Positions 28,671 through 38,649 of a stretch of DNA of 64,000 nt are shown piece by piece. The notes under the pieces are model-generated. The model ran no database searches, was not told the DNA's origin, and worked only from the letters and a program-made list of their open reading frames with translations. The position numbers and the translations under genes were made by a program. Source of the DNA: JADJOM01 sp963817435 (GTDB lineage Bacteria; Gemmatimonadota; Gemmatimonadetes; Gemmatimonadales; GWC2-71-9); assembly GCA_963817435.1 (NCBI GenBank), contig CAWFNY010000001.1, forward strand, positions 2,086,940-2,150,939. Reading direction: 5' to 3'. Positions within the stretch are counted from its first letter, which is position 1. Each line of letters starts with the position of its first letter.

Positions 28671-30054
28671 ATGCCGACTGATTCCGCCGTGCAGGAGTTC
28701 GCGACGGCCCTCCGTGGCCGCCTGGTGCGGCCCGCGGACGCTGAGTACGACGACGCGCGACGCGTCTGGAACGGACTCATCGACCGGCGGCCGGCGCTGA
28801 TCGCCAGGTGCGCGGATGAAGCGGACGTGATCCGGGCGGTCGCCTTCGCGCGGAAGGAGAGACTGACGGTCGCCGTCCGCGGAGGCGGTCACAACGTCGC
28901 CGGCTTCGGCACCTGCGACGGAGGCCTGGTGATCGACCTCTCGCCCATGGACAAGGTGACGGTAGACCCGGTGGCCCGCGAGGCGCGGGCCCAGGGTGGG
29001 GCGACCTGGGGCGCCTTCGACGCCGCGGCCGCAGGCGCACGGACTGGCCACGACGGGCGGCCTGGTGTCGACCACCGGCGTGGGCGGCCTGACGCTGAGT
29101 GGCGGGATCGGCTGGCTGATGCGGAAACACGCACTGACGGTGGACAATCTCGTCGCGGTGGAACTGGTCACCGCCGACGGCCGGCAGCTCCGCGCCAGTG
29201 CCGGAGAGAATCCCGAGTTGTTCTGGGCGGTCCGGGGCGGCGGGGGCAACTTCGGCATCGTGACCTCGTTCACCTTCCGGCTGCATCCCGTCGGCCCGAT
29301 CATCTACGGCGGGGCGATGTTCTACCCCGTGAGCCGGGCCCGCGAGCTGCTCCGCTTCTATGGCGACTGGACGCGGACGCTGCCTGACGAGCTGACCACG
29401 ATGGTAGTCTTCCTCACGGCACCCCCGATGCCCTTCATCCCGCCACCGCTCCAGGGCACCGCGATGGTCGCCATCGCGATGTGCTTCGCCGGGCCGCCTG
29501 ACAAGGGAGCCGAGGTGGCGCAGCCACTCCGGGATTTCGCCACCCCGGCGGTGGACATCGTCGGACCCATGCCCTACCTCGCGCTGCAGGGCATGTTCGA
29601 CGCGGGCGCGCCCAAGGGGCTGCTGGCCTACTGGAAGACCGAATACCTGCGGGAGCTGAACGCCGCCACGATCGACACCGTGGTCGAGCACGCGGGCCGG
29701 ATGACTGCACCGCTCACGCAGGTGCACATCCACCATCTGGCCGGCGCGGTGAGCCGCGTCCCGGCGGGCAGCACCGCCCTGGGGTACCGCGACGCACCCT
29801 TCGTGCTGAATGGGGTCGCCGGCTGGATGGACCCCGCCGAGACGTCTGGACAGATCGCCTGGGCACGCGAGCTGGCCGAAGCGGTCCGGCCCCACGCCAG
29901 CGGCCCCCAGTACCTGAACTTCCTGGGGGAGGAAGGGGACGCGCGGGTCCGCGCCGCCTATGGCGAGGAGAGCTACCGCCGTCTCGCCAGGGTGAAGACC
30001 AGCTACGATCCCGGGAATTTCTTCCGGTTGAATCAGAACATCCGGCCGGGGTGA
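28671..30054 (+). CDS. FAD-linked oxidase with berberine-bridge-like C-terminus, one frameshift
   Basis: About 460 residues once corrected. The N-terminal FAD domain carries VRGGGHNVAGFG, whose His is the usual covalent flavin attachment site. The region where bicovalent enzymes have a second, Cys, attachment reads STTGVGG, so attachment is probably through His only. The C-terminus ends in the BBE pattern 'YDPGNFFRLNQNI'. The frame shifts near 29,030: GACGCCGCGGCCGCAGG has one extra base, after which the +1 frame continues without loss. GGGAG six bases before ATG 28671 supports the start. Substrates of the family include sugars and alkaloid-like alcohols, unknown here. Confidence 0.85.
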
Positions 30055-30057
30055 GGT

Positions 30058-30150
30058 GCGGGGAAGAGGGAAGAGGGAAGAGGGAAGAGGGAGGAGGGAA
30101 GAGGGAAGAGGGAAGAGGGGAGAGGGAAGAGGGAAGAGGGAAGAGGGACA
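30058..30150. repeat. heptanucleotide microsatellite (GGGAAGA)n
   Basis: About twelve tandem copies of GGGAAGA with a few variants, starting directly after the stop codon of the FAD oxidase. A shorter run sits at 25510 in the same relation to the other palindrome block. Such a run is slippage-prone. Confidence 0.9.
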
Positions 30151-31051
30151 GATTCCTCTTGTTCGGCTCGGAGCTCTGAGGGATCCCTCGCTGCGCTCGG
30201 GATGACAAACCGGTGGGGCCGCGATTCATCGCGGCCCGAAAAACCAAGCCCCCCGGAATGTTGTCATCCCGAGGGAGCGGAGCGACCGAGGGATCTCTTC
30301 AGGTGCGGCTCGGAGCTCTGAGGGATCCCTCGCTGCGCTCGGGATGACAAACCGGTGGGGCCGCGATTCATCGCGGCCCGAAAAACCAAGCCCCCCGGAA
30401 TGTTGTCATCCCGAGGGAGCAACGCGACCGAGGGATCTCTTCAGGTTCGGCTCGGAACTCGGAGGGATCCCTCGCTGCGCTCGGGATGACAAGCCGGTGG
30501 GGCCGCGATTCATCGCGGCCCCAAGAACCAAGCCCCCGGAATGTTGTCATCCCGAGGGAGCGGAGCGACCGAGGGATCTCTTCAGGCTCGGCTCGGAGCT
30601 CGGAGGGATGAGAAAAGCAGGTTTGTCATCCCGAGGGAGCGAAGCGACCGAGGGATCTCTTCAGGTGCGGCTCGGAGCTCTGTGGGATCCCTCGCTGCGC
30701 TCGGGATGACAAACCGGTGGGGCCGCGATTCATCGCGGCCCGAAAAACCAAGCCCCCCGGAATGTTGTCATCCCGAGGGAGCGGAGCGACCGAGGGATCT
30801 CTTCAGGCTCGGCTCGGAGCTCGGAGAGATCCCTCGCTGCGCTCGGGATGACGAAAACAGGTTTGGCTCGGAGCTCGGAGGGATCCCTCGCTGCGCTCGG
30901 GATGACAAACCGGTGGGGCCGCGATTCATCGCGGCCCCAAGAACCAAGCCCCCCGGAATGTTGTCATCCCGAGGGAGCGGAGCGACCGAGGGATCTCTTC
31001 AGGTTCGGCTCGGAGCTCGGAGAGATCCCTCGCTTCGCTCGGGATGACAAC
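30151..31051. repeat. array of 142-bp composite palindromic repeats
   Basis: The unit begins GGATCCCTCGCTGCGCTCGG and contains CTCGGGATGACAA, the palindrome GGCCGCGATTCATCGCGGCC, TTGTCATCCCGAG and a GAGCGACCGAGGGATCTC segment. Unit starts fall at 30181, 30323, 30465, 30685, 30827 and 30881, and an end copy at about 31023. The step is 142 bases except for two truncated units. It is non-coding; open frames across it are products of repeat periodicity. Isolated copies lie at 25.6, 36.8, 40.7, 41.8 and 42.9 kb. Confidence 0.92.
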
Positions 31052-31057
31052 GACTCG

Positions 31058-32859
31058 CTACTGCCCCGCCGGCAGCCGGAACAGACTGAGCTGCGGATGC
31101 AGCGCCGCCGACAGCGGCCCGCCGCTCGGCGCGGAGAAGCGAATCGTGACGGTGGAATCGCTCGCCGGGGTATCCAGCCGGAAGTAGGTCATGGTGCCGG
31201 GCACCATCACCGAGGCCGAAGTGTCAGTGGTGACGGGAAAGACCCGGATCGGGAACTCGAGCGGCACGTCGCTCGCGCCGCCGGAGGTGTTCCATAGCCT
31301 GGCCCAGAGCTGCGGCATGTTGCGGGAGACGAAGCGGTCGGCCGCCGGCGCCGTGGTCCGTGGCAGCCCGGGCAGGCTGTCGGTATACAGCGCCAGACCG
31401 AAGCTGGCGAAGAACGACGGGAACGGCTGCCCCACGGCGGTCTCGAGATCGGTGATCCCATCCGAGGGCCCCTGCTCCAGTTGCCGGTAGAACCCCGCCC
31501 CCCGCTGATCGCCCAGATAGCGCAGCAGCGCCCAGTCCCCGCCGCGCCACGAGAAGCCGTTCTGGTCATCGGTGTGAAGCGTGAGACTCGCCGTGTCAGG
31601 CAGCAGCGCATACTGGTACGAGTCATAGAGGAAGCCCTGCACGAACGACTGGGCCGAGTCGGGGAAGAGCTGGGCCGGGTCGGTGCGGCAGGACTGGGCG
31701 GCGGGCACTTCTGCTCGTAATAGCGGGAGCCCAGCTCCTCGGCGACGATGCTCAGCCCCTCATCGACCCAGTCCGACTCCGGCGTCCCGGGGTTCAGGAT
31801 GACGTGCTGGGTGAAGCTGGTGAGATGCTGCATCTCGTGGAGGAAGACCGACGGGACGGCATCCCCCACATCGGTCACCGAATGCGCGCAACTGACCGTG
31901 CCGCCCGGGTCCGGCACGACGGAGTAGAAGATCTCCCCCTGATTGGAGTTGGTGTCGCTGACATTGTCGAAGTCCGTCTCGTCGAAGAACCCGGCGATGT
32001 AGCCCTGCGTCGCGCAGGCGGAGGCCGGCGTGTCGCCGTTGACCACCGGCGACATCAGCACGATCACCCGGCCGTTCTGGTCGATGTCCGACGGGGGGCC
32101 GAAGTTGAGGGTGTCGATCGGGTACAGGGTCTGGTCGAAGAGCTGGCCGAACGCCTGGAGCTGCGTCGGGGTGAAGCCGTTCGCCGGCGCCGCCTGGTCC
32201 ACGTACAGCAGCAGATTGGGACCCACGTACGAGAGCTGCGCGGTGATGGCCTTCCAGGTGGGATTGGTGCTGCTCCAGCTCGATAGCACGTGGAAGCCAC
32301 GGGTACTGCCGAGCACCGGGGGCACCACCAGCGCGGCTCCCGGCCGCGCAAGGCCGCCGCTCCGCACCGAAATCCGCGACCGGCCGGAGGCCCGACGAGC
32401 CCGCGCGCGGAGTGCCGCGTCCAGCGCCCGCTGGGCCTCGAGCGGCCGCCTCGGCGGCAGGATCCCCAGCGACCCACCCGGCGTCTGCCTCACACTGGCG
32501 CGCCACTCGGCGACCCGCGCCGCGGATACCGTCCCCGCAATGAGATTGCCGGTGGCGAGGCTGTAGGGGAAAAGCGTGTTGCCGGGCTGGTTGGAGGCGA
32601 ACTGGGGGACGATCAGGTAGCTGGCGCCGTTGCCGGCCAGGGTGACCGTGGTTCCCCCGTTGCTGCAGTCGACCAGCGCTGCCTGCGCCTCGGCGAGCAC
32701 GACGCTGGATGTGGGGGCGCAGGGGTTCCTGGTGAAGGAGATCGGACCGGGGTTCGGGGTGGTGCCGCTGCTGCCGCACCCCACAACGACGAGGGCGATG
32801 AGGGACACTTTGACCAGCGGGCGGCGGCCGGGATTCAGGCCGTTCGACGGTGCGTTCAC
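31058..32859 (-). CDS. secreted zinc metalloprotease-like lipoprotein, one frameshift
   Basis: GTG 32859 has AGGAG seven bases upstream and opens a signal peptide with lipobox VVGCGSSG. The zinc motif HEMQH lies in 'VFLHEMQHLTSFTQH', followed 21 residues later by WVDEGLS, whose Glu is the likely third ligand. This resembles the M30 (hyicolysin) and related HExxH families. The frame is lost near 31,705 on the minus strand, at the codons after YYEQK. It resumes in the next frame as AAQSCRTDPAQLF and runs to the stop at 31058, giving about 600 residues. The protein is presumably an exported peptidase. The substrate is unknown. Confidence 0.78.
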
Positions 32860-33085
32860 GGGTTCACTCCTGCGGACCAGGTCCGATACACCGATGGGTG
32901 CGCGGCCAGCGCCACACCGGATTGCGAAGTTGACGAGCCGCATCCCGGGAGGCGCACAGTGGCGCTTCATCGGTTGTTCGCGACTGGTGCGGGAATCGTT
33001 GGCGGCGGGAAGGCGGGACATTCTGGCCACGCTCGCGGCGCCGCCGCGCTGACGGAGCGCTTATTTATCGGGGAGGGAGCAGCGC

Positions 33086-33688
33086 GTGGCGTTTCGGCTA
33101 CACTGGGTCTCGAAGGGGCCGTCTGACATGATCTGGAGCACGAGCGCAATCATCCTGCTTTCAGCCCTACCGGTGCCGGCACCGGTCCAATCGCCGGTGC
33201 CGAGGCCGGCGCAGATCATCCTGATCCGCCACGCCGAGAAGCCGGACGATCCGGCGAATCCGCATCTGTCGCCCGCGGGGGTGGCGCGCGCCAGTCAGCT
33301 CGTGTCATTCATCACGACCGATGAGGCGATGAACAGGTTCGGGCCGCCGGTGGCGATCTTTGCGACCCGTACCACGCGGGACGGCGATGGCCAGCGCACC
33401 CAGGAAACGGTGGCGCCGCTCGCCAGGGCGCTCAAGCTGCCGGTGCAGACTCCTTACCATGGCAAGGATTTCGCCGCGCTGGCGAAGCTGATTCTCACCT
33501 CGCCGGCGTACAGCGGGAAGACCGTGCTGATCTGCTGGAACCACGCCGAGATCCCGCAATTGGCCGCGGCGCTCGGGGTCGCACCGATGCCGCGGAAGTG
33601 GAAGAAGCAGGTGTTCGACCGGGTGTACGTCATCAGCTACCGTGACGACAGACCGCGGCTGACCGTCGGGCGGTACGGCGGGAGGTGA
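33086..33688 (+). CDS. exported histidine phosphatase family protein
   Basis: A 200-residue protein with the phosphoglycerate-mutase-like fold signature 'IILIRHAEKP' near residue 45 (catalytic His) and a second His in ICWNHAEIP. A hydrophobic N-terminus (IIWSTSAI-type helix, ALPVPAPV) suggests export. GTG 33086 has AGGGAG six bases upstream. An alternative ATG at 33128 would remove 14 residues and leave a signal peptide with no positive charge. The family includes phosphatases of sugar phosphates and small acid phosphatases. The substrate is unknown. It is divergent from the metalloprotease and convergent with the next gene. Confidence 0.85.
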   Translation: MAFRLHWVSKGPSDMIWSTSAIILLSALPVPAPVQSPVPRPAQIILIRHAEKPDDPANPHLSPAGVARASQLVSFITTDEAMNRFGPPVAIFATRTTRDGDGQRTQETVAPLARALKLPVQTPYHGKDFAALAKLILTSPAYSGKTVLICWNHAEIPQLAAALGVAPMPRKWKKQVFDRVYVISYRDDRPRLTVGRYGGR

Positions 33689-33736
33689 ATCGGGTGGATG
33701 AACTGGCCCTCGGTGACCTACGTCCCGGCATTCGGT

Positions 33737-36361
33737 TCACAGGACGAAGGTGTTCCGCACTCTCCGAGACCGGAACATGTACCCTGCCCAGATCGAGACG
33801 ATGAGCAGATCCCTGACGTGGTCGGCCCACCCGATGCCGCGGGCCTGCACGGATGGAATCGCGCTGGCCATGATGGCATCCAGCCAGATGAATGCGATAT
33901 GGATGGAAGACACAAGGATGAAGAGCGCCGGGAACCAGCGTTTCCGCCCGAAGAAGAGCCCGATCAGCAGCAATCCGAACACGACATAGGCGATGTTGCT
34001 CAGCAGCTCGAGCAGAAGCGTCGGCGCGTACAGTGCGTGATAGCGTGACCCATCGGAGGTCGTGAGATCCGCCCATGTCGAAGCGCCATAGGTCGGCATC
34101 GACTTGACCGTCGCATAGAGGACCCTGAACGGGTTGATGCAGACACCCAGGCCGACCAGACTCAGTAACCCGCCCAGTCCCTTCAGCGTGTCACCCGGCA
34201 TGACCGGCTCCGGCGGACCCTTCGGCCATGCGGGAGGAGGCGAGCGGTAGACCTTGACCGCACCGAAGATGGAAAACCCGGTGGTCATGAAGGCGATGAG
34301 CGCCACCGGCCAGTTGATCTCGCTGCCTCGGCTTCCGTTCGTGGCGTTCGCATCGGTCAGCGCCGGCGAGATCGTGAAGGCGAGCATCCGCCTGACTCGG
34401 GAGAGCTTCTCGAGATGGACTGCCGCGTCCGCCGGGGCGACATGATCGGCGAGCGTCTCGTACTCGTAGTTCAGGGTGAGTGTCTGTCCGTCGGCCGCCA
34501 CGCCACGGACGAACTTCAGCGCCGGCGTCACGATGGTGTCCGCCTCCGGCGCGATTGCCCACCCCTCGGGCAGGTGCGCGGCAATCGTATAGCGGATGTG
34601 CCGCGGGTAATCGACGGCGAGCGGCATTGTACGACCCGACGCGGTGGGCGACGGAATGATCTGATCCAGTTCCACCGGATCGATCGTGCCAACGTACCCC
34701 TTCTGGCTCGCCGACTGGTGCCAGAAGGCGGGGATATTGTACTGCTCAGTGGTATGGAGGACGTTGGTCCCCTCGTTATCCTGAATGTCCGGCACCGTCT
34801 CCGACTCGATACCGGGATAGCCTTCGGCGTAGTACTCGGTGTAGTCCCGCCGCAATTTCTCGGGTGACAGCCCCCGGATCCTCCCCCGCACACTCGTCGC
34901 GGTAGTGCCTCGGTAGTCGGTCTCGACCCGCATCGTGACCGGCTTTCCCACATCTCCCAGCTCGAAGGTCACGGAGACATCGGTGAGAGGATCAGCGGCG
35001 GGCACCTGCGGCATGGGCACCAGCGAGTCCCCCGCCCCCCCGAGCACGAGGCCAACCCCGAACTGCGCGGCGACGCTCGCGAGGGGGCCGCGCTGGTAGA
35101 GGGCGGTGGGATCGAGCCAGTATTCCTTGCCATCGACTTCTGCCTGAACGATCGCGTGGTCGAAATAGGCGGCGGTGGGCTGCAGCTCGCTGAGGTGGCT
35201 GCCGTAGGAGGTACTCACCAGCGCGGGCCGAGCGGGGATGCCCAGGGCGCTGAGCATCGCGACCAGGAGCTGCGCCTTGTCCTTGCAGTCGCCATAGCCG
35301 CGCTGGAGTACGGTGGCGATGGGAAATGGCTTGTGCGAGTTGGCGCCGATCTCGACACCGAGATAGCGCACCTCGTCCTGCACGTAGCGGAGTGCGGCGA
35401 TCGCCTGGAACTCCTGGGAGGAATTCTCCGAACGGATCCGGGCGATCCGGTTTCGCAGTGCGGCGGGGATGGAGCCGGGCGTGGAGAAGAGCGAGTCGCC
35501 CCACTCCGCCACCTGGGACCACGAGGCGAAGTCGCTGAGCTGCACATCGGGAAAGGCATCGTACCACTCGGGCAGATCAGCGTCGAGGAGCCTGGCGGGG
35601 ACGTTCCTCGCGCTCCAGTTGTACTCGCGGAGGGAGCCTGCCGTCGTGATCACCGGTTCCACGGTCGTCTCGTGGCGGCGGATGTAGAGGGGCCGGCTCT
35701 GAGGCCAGAGGAGGCGGAAGTGCATCTCCCGCAGGGGCGAGTCCTGCTGGAGCAGGAAGGACCCCATGTAGTGGCCGGCGAAGACGGGATTGGCGCCGCG
35801 ACGGGTGTAACTGTACTCGACCACATCTCCCGGTTTCACATCCTCGAGCACCAGGACCACCGAGACGGTCCCGTTGAAGATGTGATCGTCCATCTCCGAC
35901 TCCCGCTTCAGGACGCGGATCTGGCCGGACTTGAGCTGATCGACTGGCTTGCCGTCCCGGGTCACGGTGACCGCATGCAGCGTGATCTGCTCGTAGGTCG
36001 GGTCGACGGCTATCTCGATCTGGGAGTTGTTCTCCACCGCCCCCTCCGTCAGGAGGCGGTAGGCGACATGCTTGTAGCGCTCGAGGGCTGCGCCGCCGAC
36101 CGCCTCCTGGCGATCGACCAGCAACATTTCGAAGCCGCTGGTCGCCTTCCCTTCGGGGCCCTCGGCGGCGTGCTCGGCGGGGATCGGCTTGATCCAGGGG
36201 GCGGGCGGCCCGATGCGATATGCCTGCTGGGCTCGGAGTGCACCGGGAGCGAGCAGGAGCAGGACGGCCACCGGGATGAGAACAAGCAGGCGACCTCGGC
36301 CGGACGGACCGGGGCGGCGAGGCCGGTGTCCCGGGCGACAGAGATCCACAGCAGCGGCCAT
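33737..36361 (-). CDS. DUF3857 / transglutaminase-like / DUF2569 membrane protein
   Basis: An 874-residue protein. After a signal segment (LLVLIPVAVLLLLAPGALRAQ) comes a DUF3857 domain (about 45-270). A transglutaminase-like domain follows, with catalytic Cys in GYGDCKDKAQLL (about 354), His in YFDHAIV and Asp in WLDPTALY. The last about 190 residues form four membrane helices of the DUF2569 type. All three triad residues are present, so peptidase or acyl-transfer activity is possible. The biological role of the combination is not known. AAGGTG lies eight bases before the ATG. Related proteins are common in Bacteroidota and soil bacteria. Confidence 0.88.
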   Translation of the reverse strand: MAAAVDLCRPGHRPRRPGPSGRGRLLVLIPVAVLLLLAPGALRAQQAYRIGPPAPWIKPIPAEHAAEGPEGKATSGFEMLLVDRQEAVGGAALERYKHVAYRLLTEGAVENNSQIEIAVDPTYEQITLHAVTVTRDGKPVDQLKSGQIRVLKRESEMDDHIFNGTVSVVLVLEDVKPGDVVEYSYTRRGANPVFAGHYMGSFLLQQDSPLREMHFRLLWPQSRPLYIRRHETTVEPVITTAGSLREYNWSARNVPARLLDADLPEWYDAFPDVQLSDFASWSQVAEWGDSLFSTPGSIPAALRNRIARIRSENSSQEFQAIAALRYVQDEVRYLGVEIGANSHKPFPIATVLQRGYGDCKDKAQLLVAMLSALGIPARPALVSTSYGSHLSELQPTAAYFDHAIVQAEVDGKEYWLDPTALYQRGPLASVAAQFGVGLVLGGAGDSLVPMPQVPAADPLTDVSVTFELGDVGKPVTMRVETDYRGTTATSVRGRIRGLSPEKLRRDYTEYYAEGYPGIESETVPDIQDNEGTNVLHTTEQYNIPAFWHQSASQKGYVGTIDPVELDQIIPSPTASGRTMPLAVDYPRHIRYTIAAHLPEGWAIAPEADTIVTPALKFVRGVAADGQTLTLNYEYETLADHVAPADAAVHLEKLSRVRRMLAFTISPALTDANATNGSRGSEINWPVALIAFMTTGFSIFGAVKVYRSPPPAWPKGPPEPVMPGDTLKGLGGLLSLVGLGVCINPFRVLYATVKSMPTYGASTWADLTTSDGSRYHALYAPTLLLELLSNIAYVVFGLLLIGLFFGRKRWFPALFILVSSIHIAFIWLDAIMASAIPSVQARGIGWADHVRDLLIVSIWAGYMFRSRRVRNTFVL

Positions 36362-37119
36362 GACCGAATCACCTTGCGCCTGGTACCGCGCGGGCAGGGG
36401 GTGGCGTCCGCGCCACGGACCAGCCGGAGGCCCGCCGAGCTGTCAGGCGGAGCGGCACGGGTCCGGACGCGTCCGGTGTGGATGGTTGTCGCAACAGGAG
36501 TGACATTCCGGCCGAAGCGCGGGAATCGGCGTGCTGCCGCACAATCCCCGCGGTCCAGGGATATTGTACGGCACGTTTGCTCCGCGGGGAAGGGAGCGGG
36601 ATGAGCCCCCTTCCCTCCCCATGACAACACCGCTCTACGGCATTCCCTTAGCAGGAGGCGGGGGTGGGCAGCGGGATTTGATGTCAGGCACTCTGCTCGG
36701 CGCGCGGTGACACGCGGCAGATCATCTAGGTCCGGAGGGCCTGCGGCAGCACTACCCCTTCTTGTCATCCCGATGGAGTGAAACGACCGAGGGATCTCCT
36801 GGAGCTGCGAGCGGGGATCAAAGAACTCCCTCGCTGGCGGTGGCGGAACTCTCCCCAGCGCTGGTGCGCCTCTATGGGCGCAGCGGTCGATGGGCCCCGG
36901 GCCGTGCTGCAATCAGGACGGTGTGGCCAGCAAACCGATCCCTCCCTGAGCCCGAGGTGGTGGGACGCACCTGGGCGCCCAGCCACGCACGCCTAATACG
37001 TTGATCACGATGTCCCGCCGCAGCCATTGGATTACCACTGGAAAGAGAGCCAGTCCACCCGGGCAGACTTGCCATGGCGCACCTCGGCCAGCAGCTTCTG
37101 TGAAGCGACGCACCCCGTC
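36362..37119. other. intergenic stretch with repeat remnant
   Basis: No convincing gene. A single TTGTCATCCCGATGG module (about 36761-36800) and a GAGGGATCTC segment belong to the dispersed palindrome family. The rest, up to a strong terminator at 37120, has hairpins (such as CTGG/CCAG near 37045) but no RNA family I can name. Confidence 0.4.
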
Positions 37120-37153
37120 AAGCCCGGCCGGTCGGCCGGGCTTTGTCGTTCTT
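37120..37153 (+). terminator. intrinsic terminator with no recognisable upstream gene
   Basis: AAGCCCGGCC (37120-37129) pairs with GGCCGGGCTT (37134-37143) around GGTC, followed by TGTCGTTCTT. The tail resembles the riboswitch terminator at 21836 (TTTGTCGTTTT). No plus-strand gene precedes it within 3 kb. Confidence 0.7.
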
Positions 37154-37364
37154 GTTGTCAGGCCGGGTACGGCCTGGTGCGGCCGGTGCCCTCGAGGTGC
37201 CGCTCAGCCTTCTGTACGCGCTCTGGGTGACGAGCAAACTCGTCGGCGCAAGTGGGGATCCGACGGGCGGTGGCGCTAACTGTGCGACGACCTCACCAGC
37301 GGTCATAAGCTGCACCGCGCTCACCCCCCATTGTTGGTCACACTCGTGGGCGACCGGACCAGAG

Positions 37365-38188
37365 CTACGTGCTCACGATCGCTCCCTCCGGGGGCCGCGA
37401 GGCGCGATAGTCCTGCCCGTCGCGCCACATCGCGTAGAGGATGCCGGCGAGGCGCCGCGCCAAGGCGACCGCAGCGATGCTGCGCCCGCGCCGCTGCTGT
37501 TCGCCCGAGCTATACTCGCGGGGTGTCAGGCCGAGATAGGCTCCCACCTGGTGGGCACTGCGGAAGCGGGTGACGTCGTCCAGGGTCGCCACGAAGGCGA
37601 GCGCGGTCACCGGGCCGATGCTCGGCGCCGTCATCAGTCGTGCGACCACCGGATCCCGACGGGCCCGTTCGGCGAGGCGGTCATCCCCAGCGCCGCCAGC
37701 TTCCGTTCGGTGTGCTCGGCATTCCCGCTCGGCAGCCGGAGGCGGTCGCCCCGCAGCAGCGCCTTGGTGACCGCGACGCAGCGCGTGCGGGTCCGGAGCA
37801 GCACGTCGCGCACGGCCAGCTCCGCGCGGACCTGTCGCTGGGTGTCCGAGGCCCGGTGGGCGCGCCGGAACGCCCCGAGGCGACACGCCTCGGCCAGCGT
37901 GCGCGCATCGCGCCGGTCGGTCTTCACGCGGCGGCTCCGGCTGGCATACATCGGGGCGAAGTTCGGGTCGGCCACGACGACCTCGTGCCCCAGGGACTTC
38001 AGGTGGCGGGCCACCCATTCGCTCTCGGTCGACGCCTCGATCAGGATCCGCGCCGGGGCGCGGCTCCCCAGGACCGCCGTGCACCGATCCCGGCTGGTCA
38101 CGATCCGCTGTTCGACCAGCTCCCCCTCCGCGGTGAGGATGCAGAGCTGGCTCTCGCGTTTGTGTAAATCGAGTCCTATAGTATCCAT
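37365..38188 (-). pseudogene. IS110-family transposase remnant
   Basis: ATG 38188 opens the DEDD transposase domain (MDTIGLDLHKRESQLCIL, later TDRRDARTLAE). The C-terminal Tnp_20 part is also present (SIGPVTALAFVATLDD, LGLTPREYSSGEQQRRGR). The two parts lie in different frames. The total is about 274 residues against roughly 330-400 for the family. Two segments are missing: one after KLAALG, where the frame also changes near 37,690, and one between RRGR and SIAAVALARRLAG, where 'ITKAGN...' should be. The second loss could come from recombination between flanking RRGR codons. The element is therefore dead. No clear ends were found, and IS110 elements lack terminal inverted repeats. Confidence 0.85.
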
Positions 38189-38649
38189 GGCGGCTGGCCC
38201 TCCCCGTTGGCGCCTCTGAGCGCGTGTGAAGGTGGTGGAGCGATTCTGCCACCACGTGCGGTGGATGGCCAGTCGTCGCTTCATCCCGACTATGCGGGGT
38301 CGTTAGGCGGCTATGGGCGGTGGGGTATTCCACATTACGAGTTCGAACCAAGAGCCAGGAGGGCGGCCGCCGGCATCAAGGGCGAAATCTCCCCTCATGC
38401 GATCCCAGTGGATGGCCGACCCCCGGGGCTAGGGGTTCATCGGGCGCAAGTGACTTCCTGGTGACCTGGGACTGTGGGGTGATGGTCGTGACTGCGATGT
38501 AACGATTCTTTCCATCGCGAGGCCCTCTGCTGATGAGCGCGCGGGGCGCGTTCGATAGTTGGTGCGCACGAGGACGGCAAGGATCGTCCGAGAATTGAGA
38601 CTCGCGCCGCGTCCGTGGGCGACTCTATCGGAGCTGAAGGAGCGACACC
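38189..38649. other. 461-base stretch between IS110 remnant and membrane protein
   Basis: It contains the upstream flank of the transposase and the leader of the next gene. I see no gene, no palindrome-family copy, and no recognisable RNA. Confidence 0.35.

Noticed and set aside
26261..28780. 839-codon minus-strand frame opposite the TolB/TPR kinase
   Set aside because: It is longer than the real gene but has no domain, and an Arg/Glu/Gly-biased composition. The plus strand carries intact kinase motifs.
30151..31051. CRISPR array
   Set aside because: The repeats are 142 bp, palindromic and contiguous, with no unique spacers of 30-40 bases and no cas genes nearby.
30344..31297. Open frames of 120-170 codons across the repeat array, with peptides such as SSRGSEATEGSL
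   Set aside because: They repeat with the 142-base unit, lack ribosome sites and appear wherever the repeat occurs. They are products of repeat periodicity, not genes.
36920..37110. A second c-di-GMP riboswitch before the orphan terminator (GCAAACC, GGGACGCAC)
   Set aside because: The GAAA-capped stem and the GACGCAAAGCC core are missing, so the resemblance is superficial.
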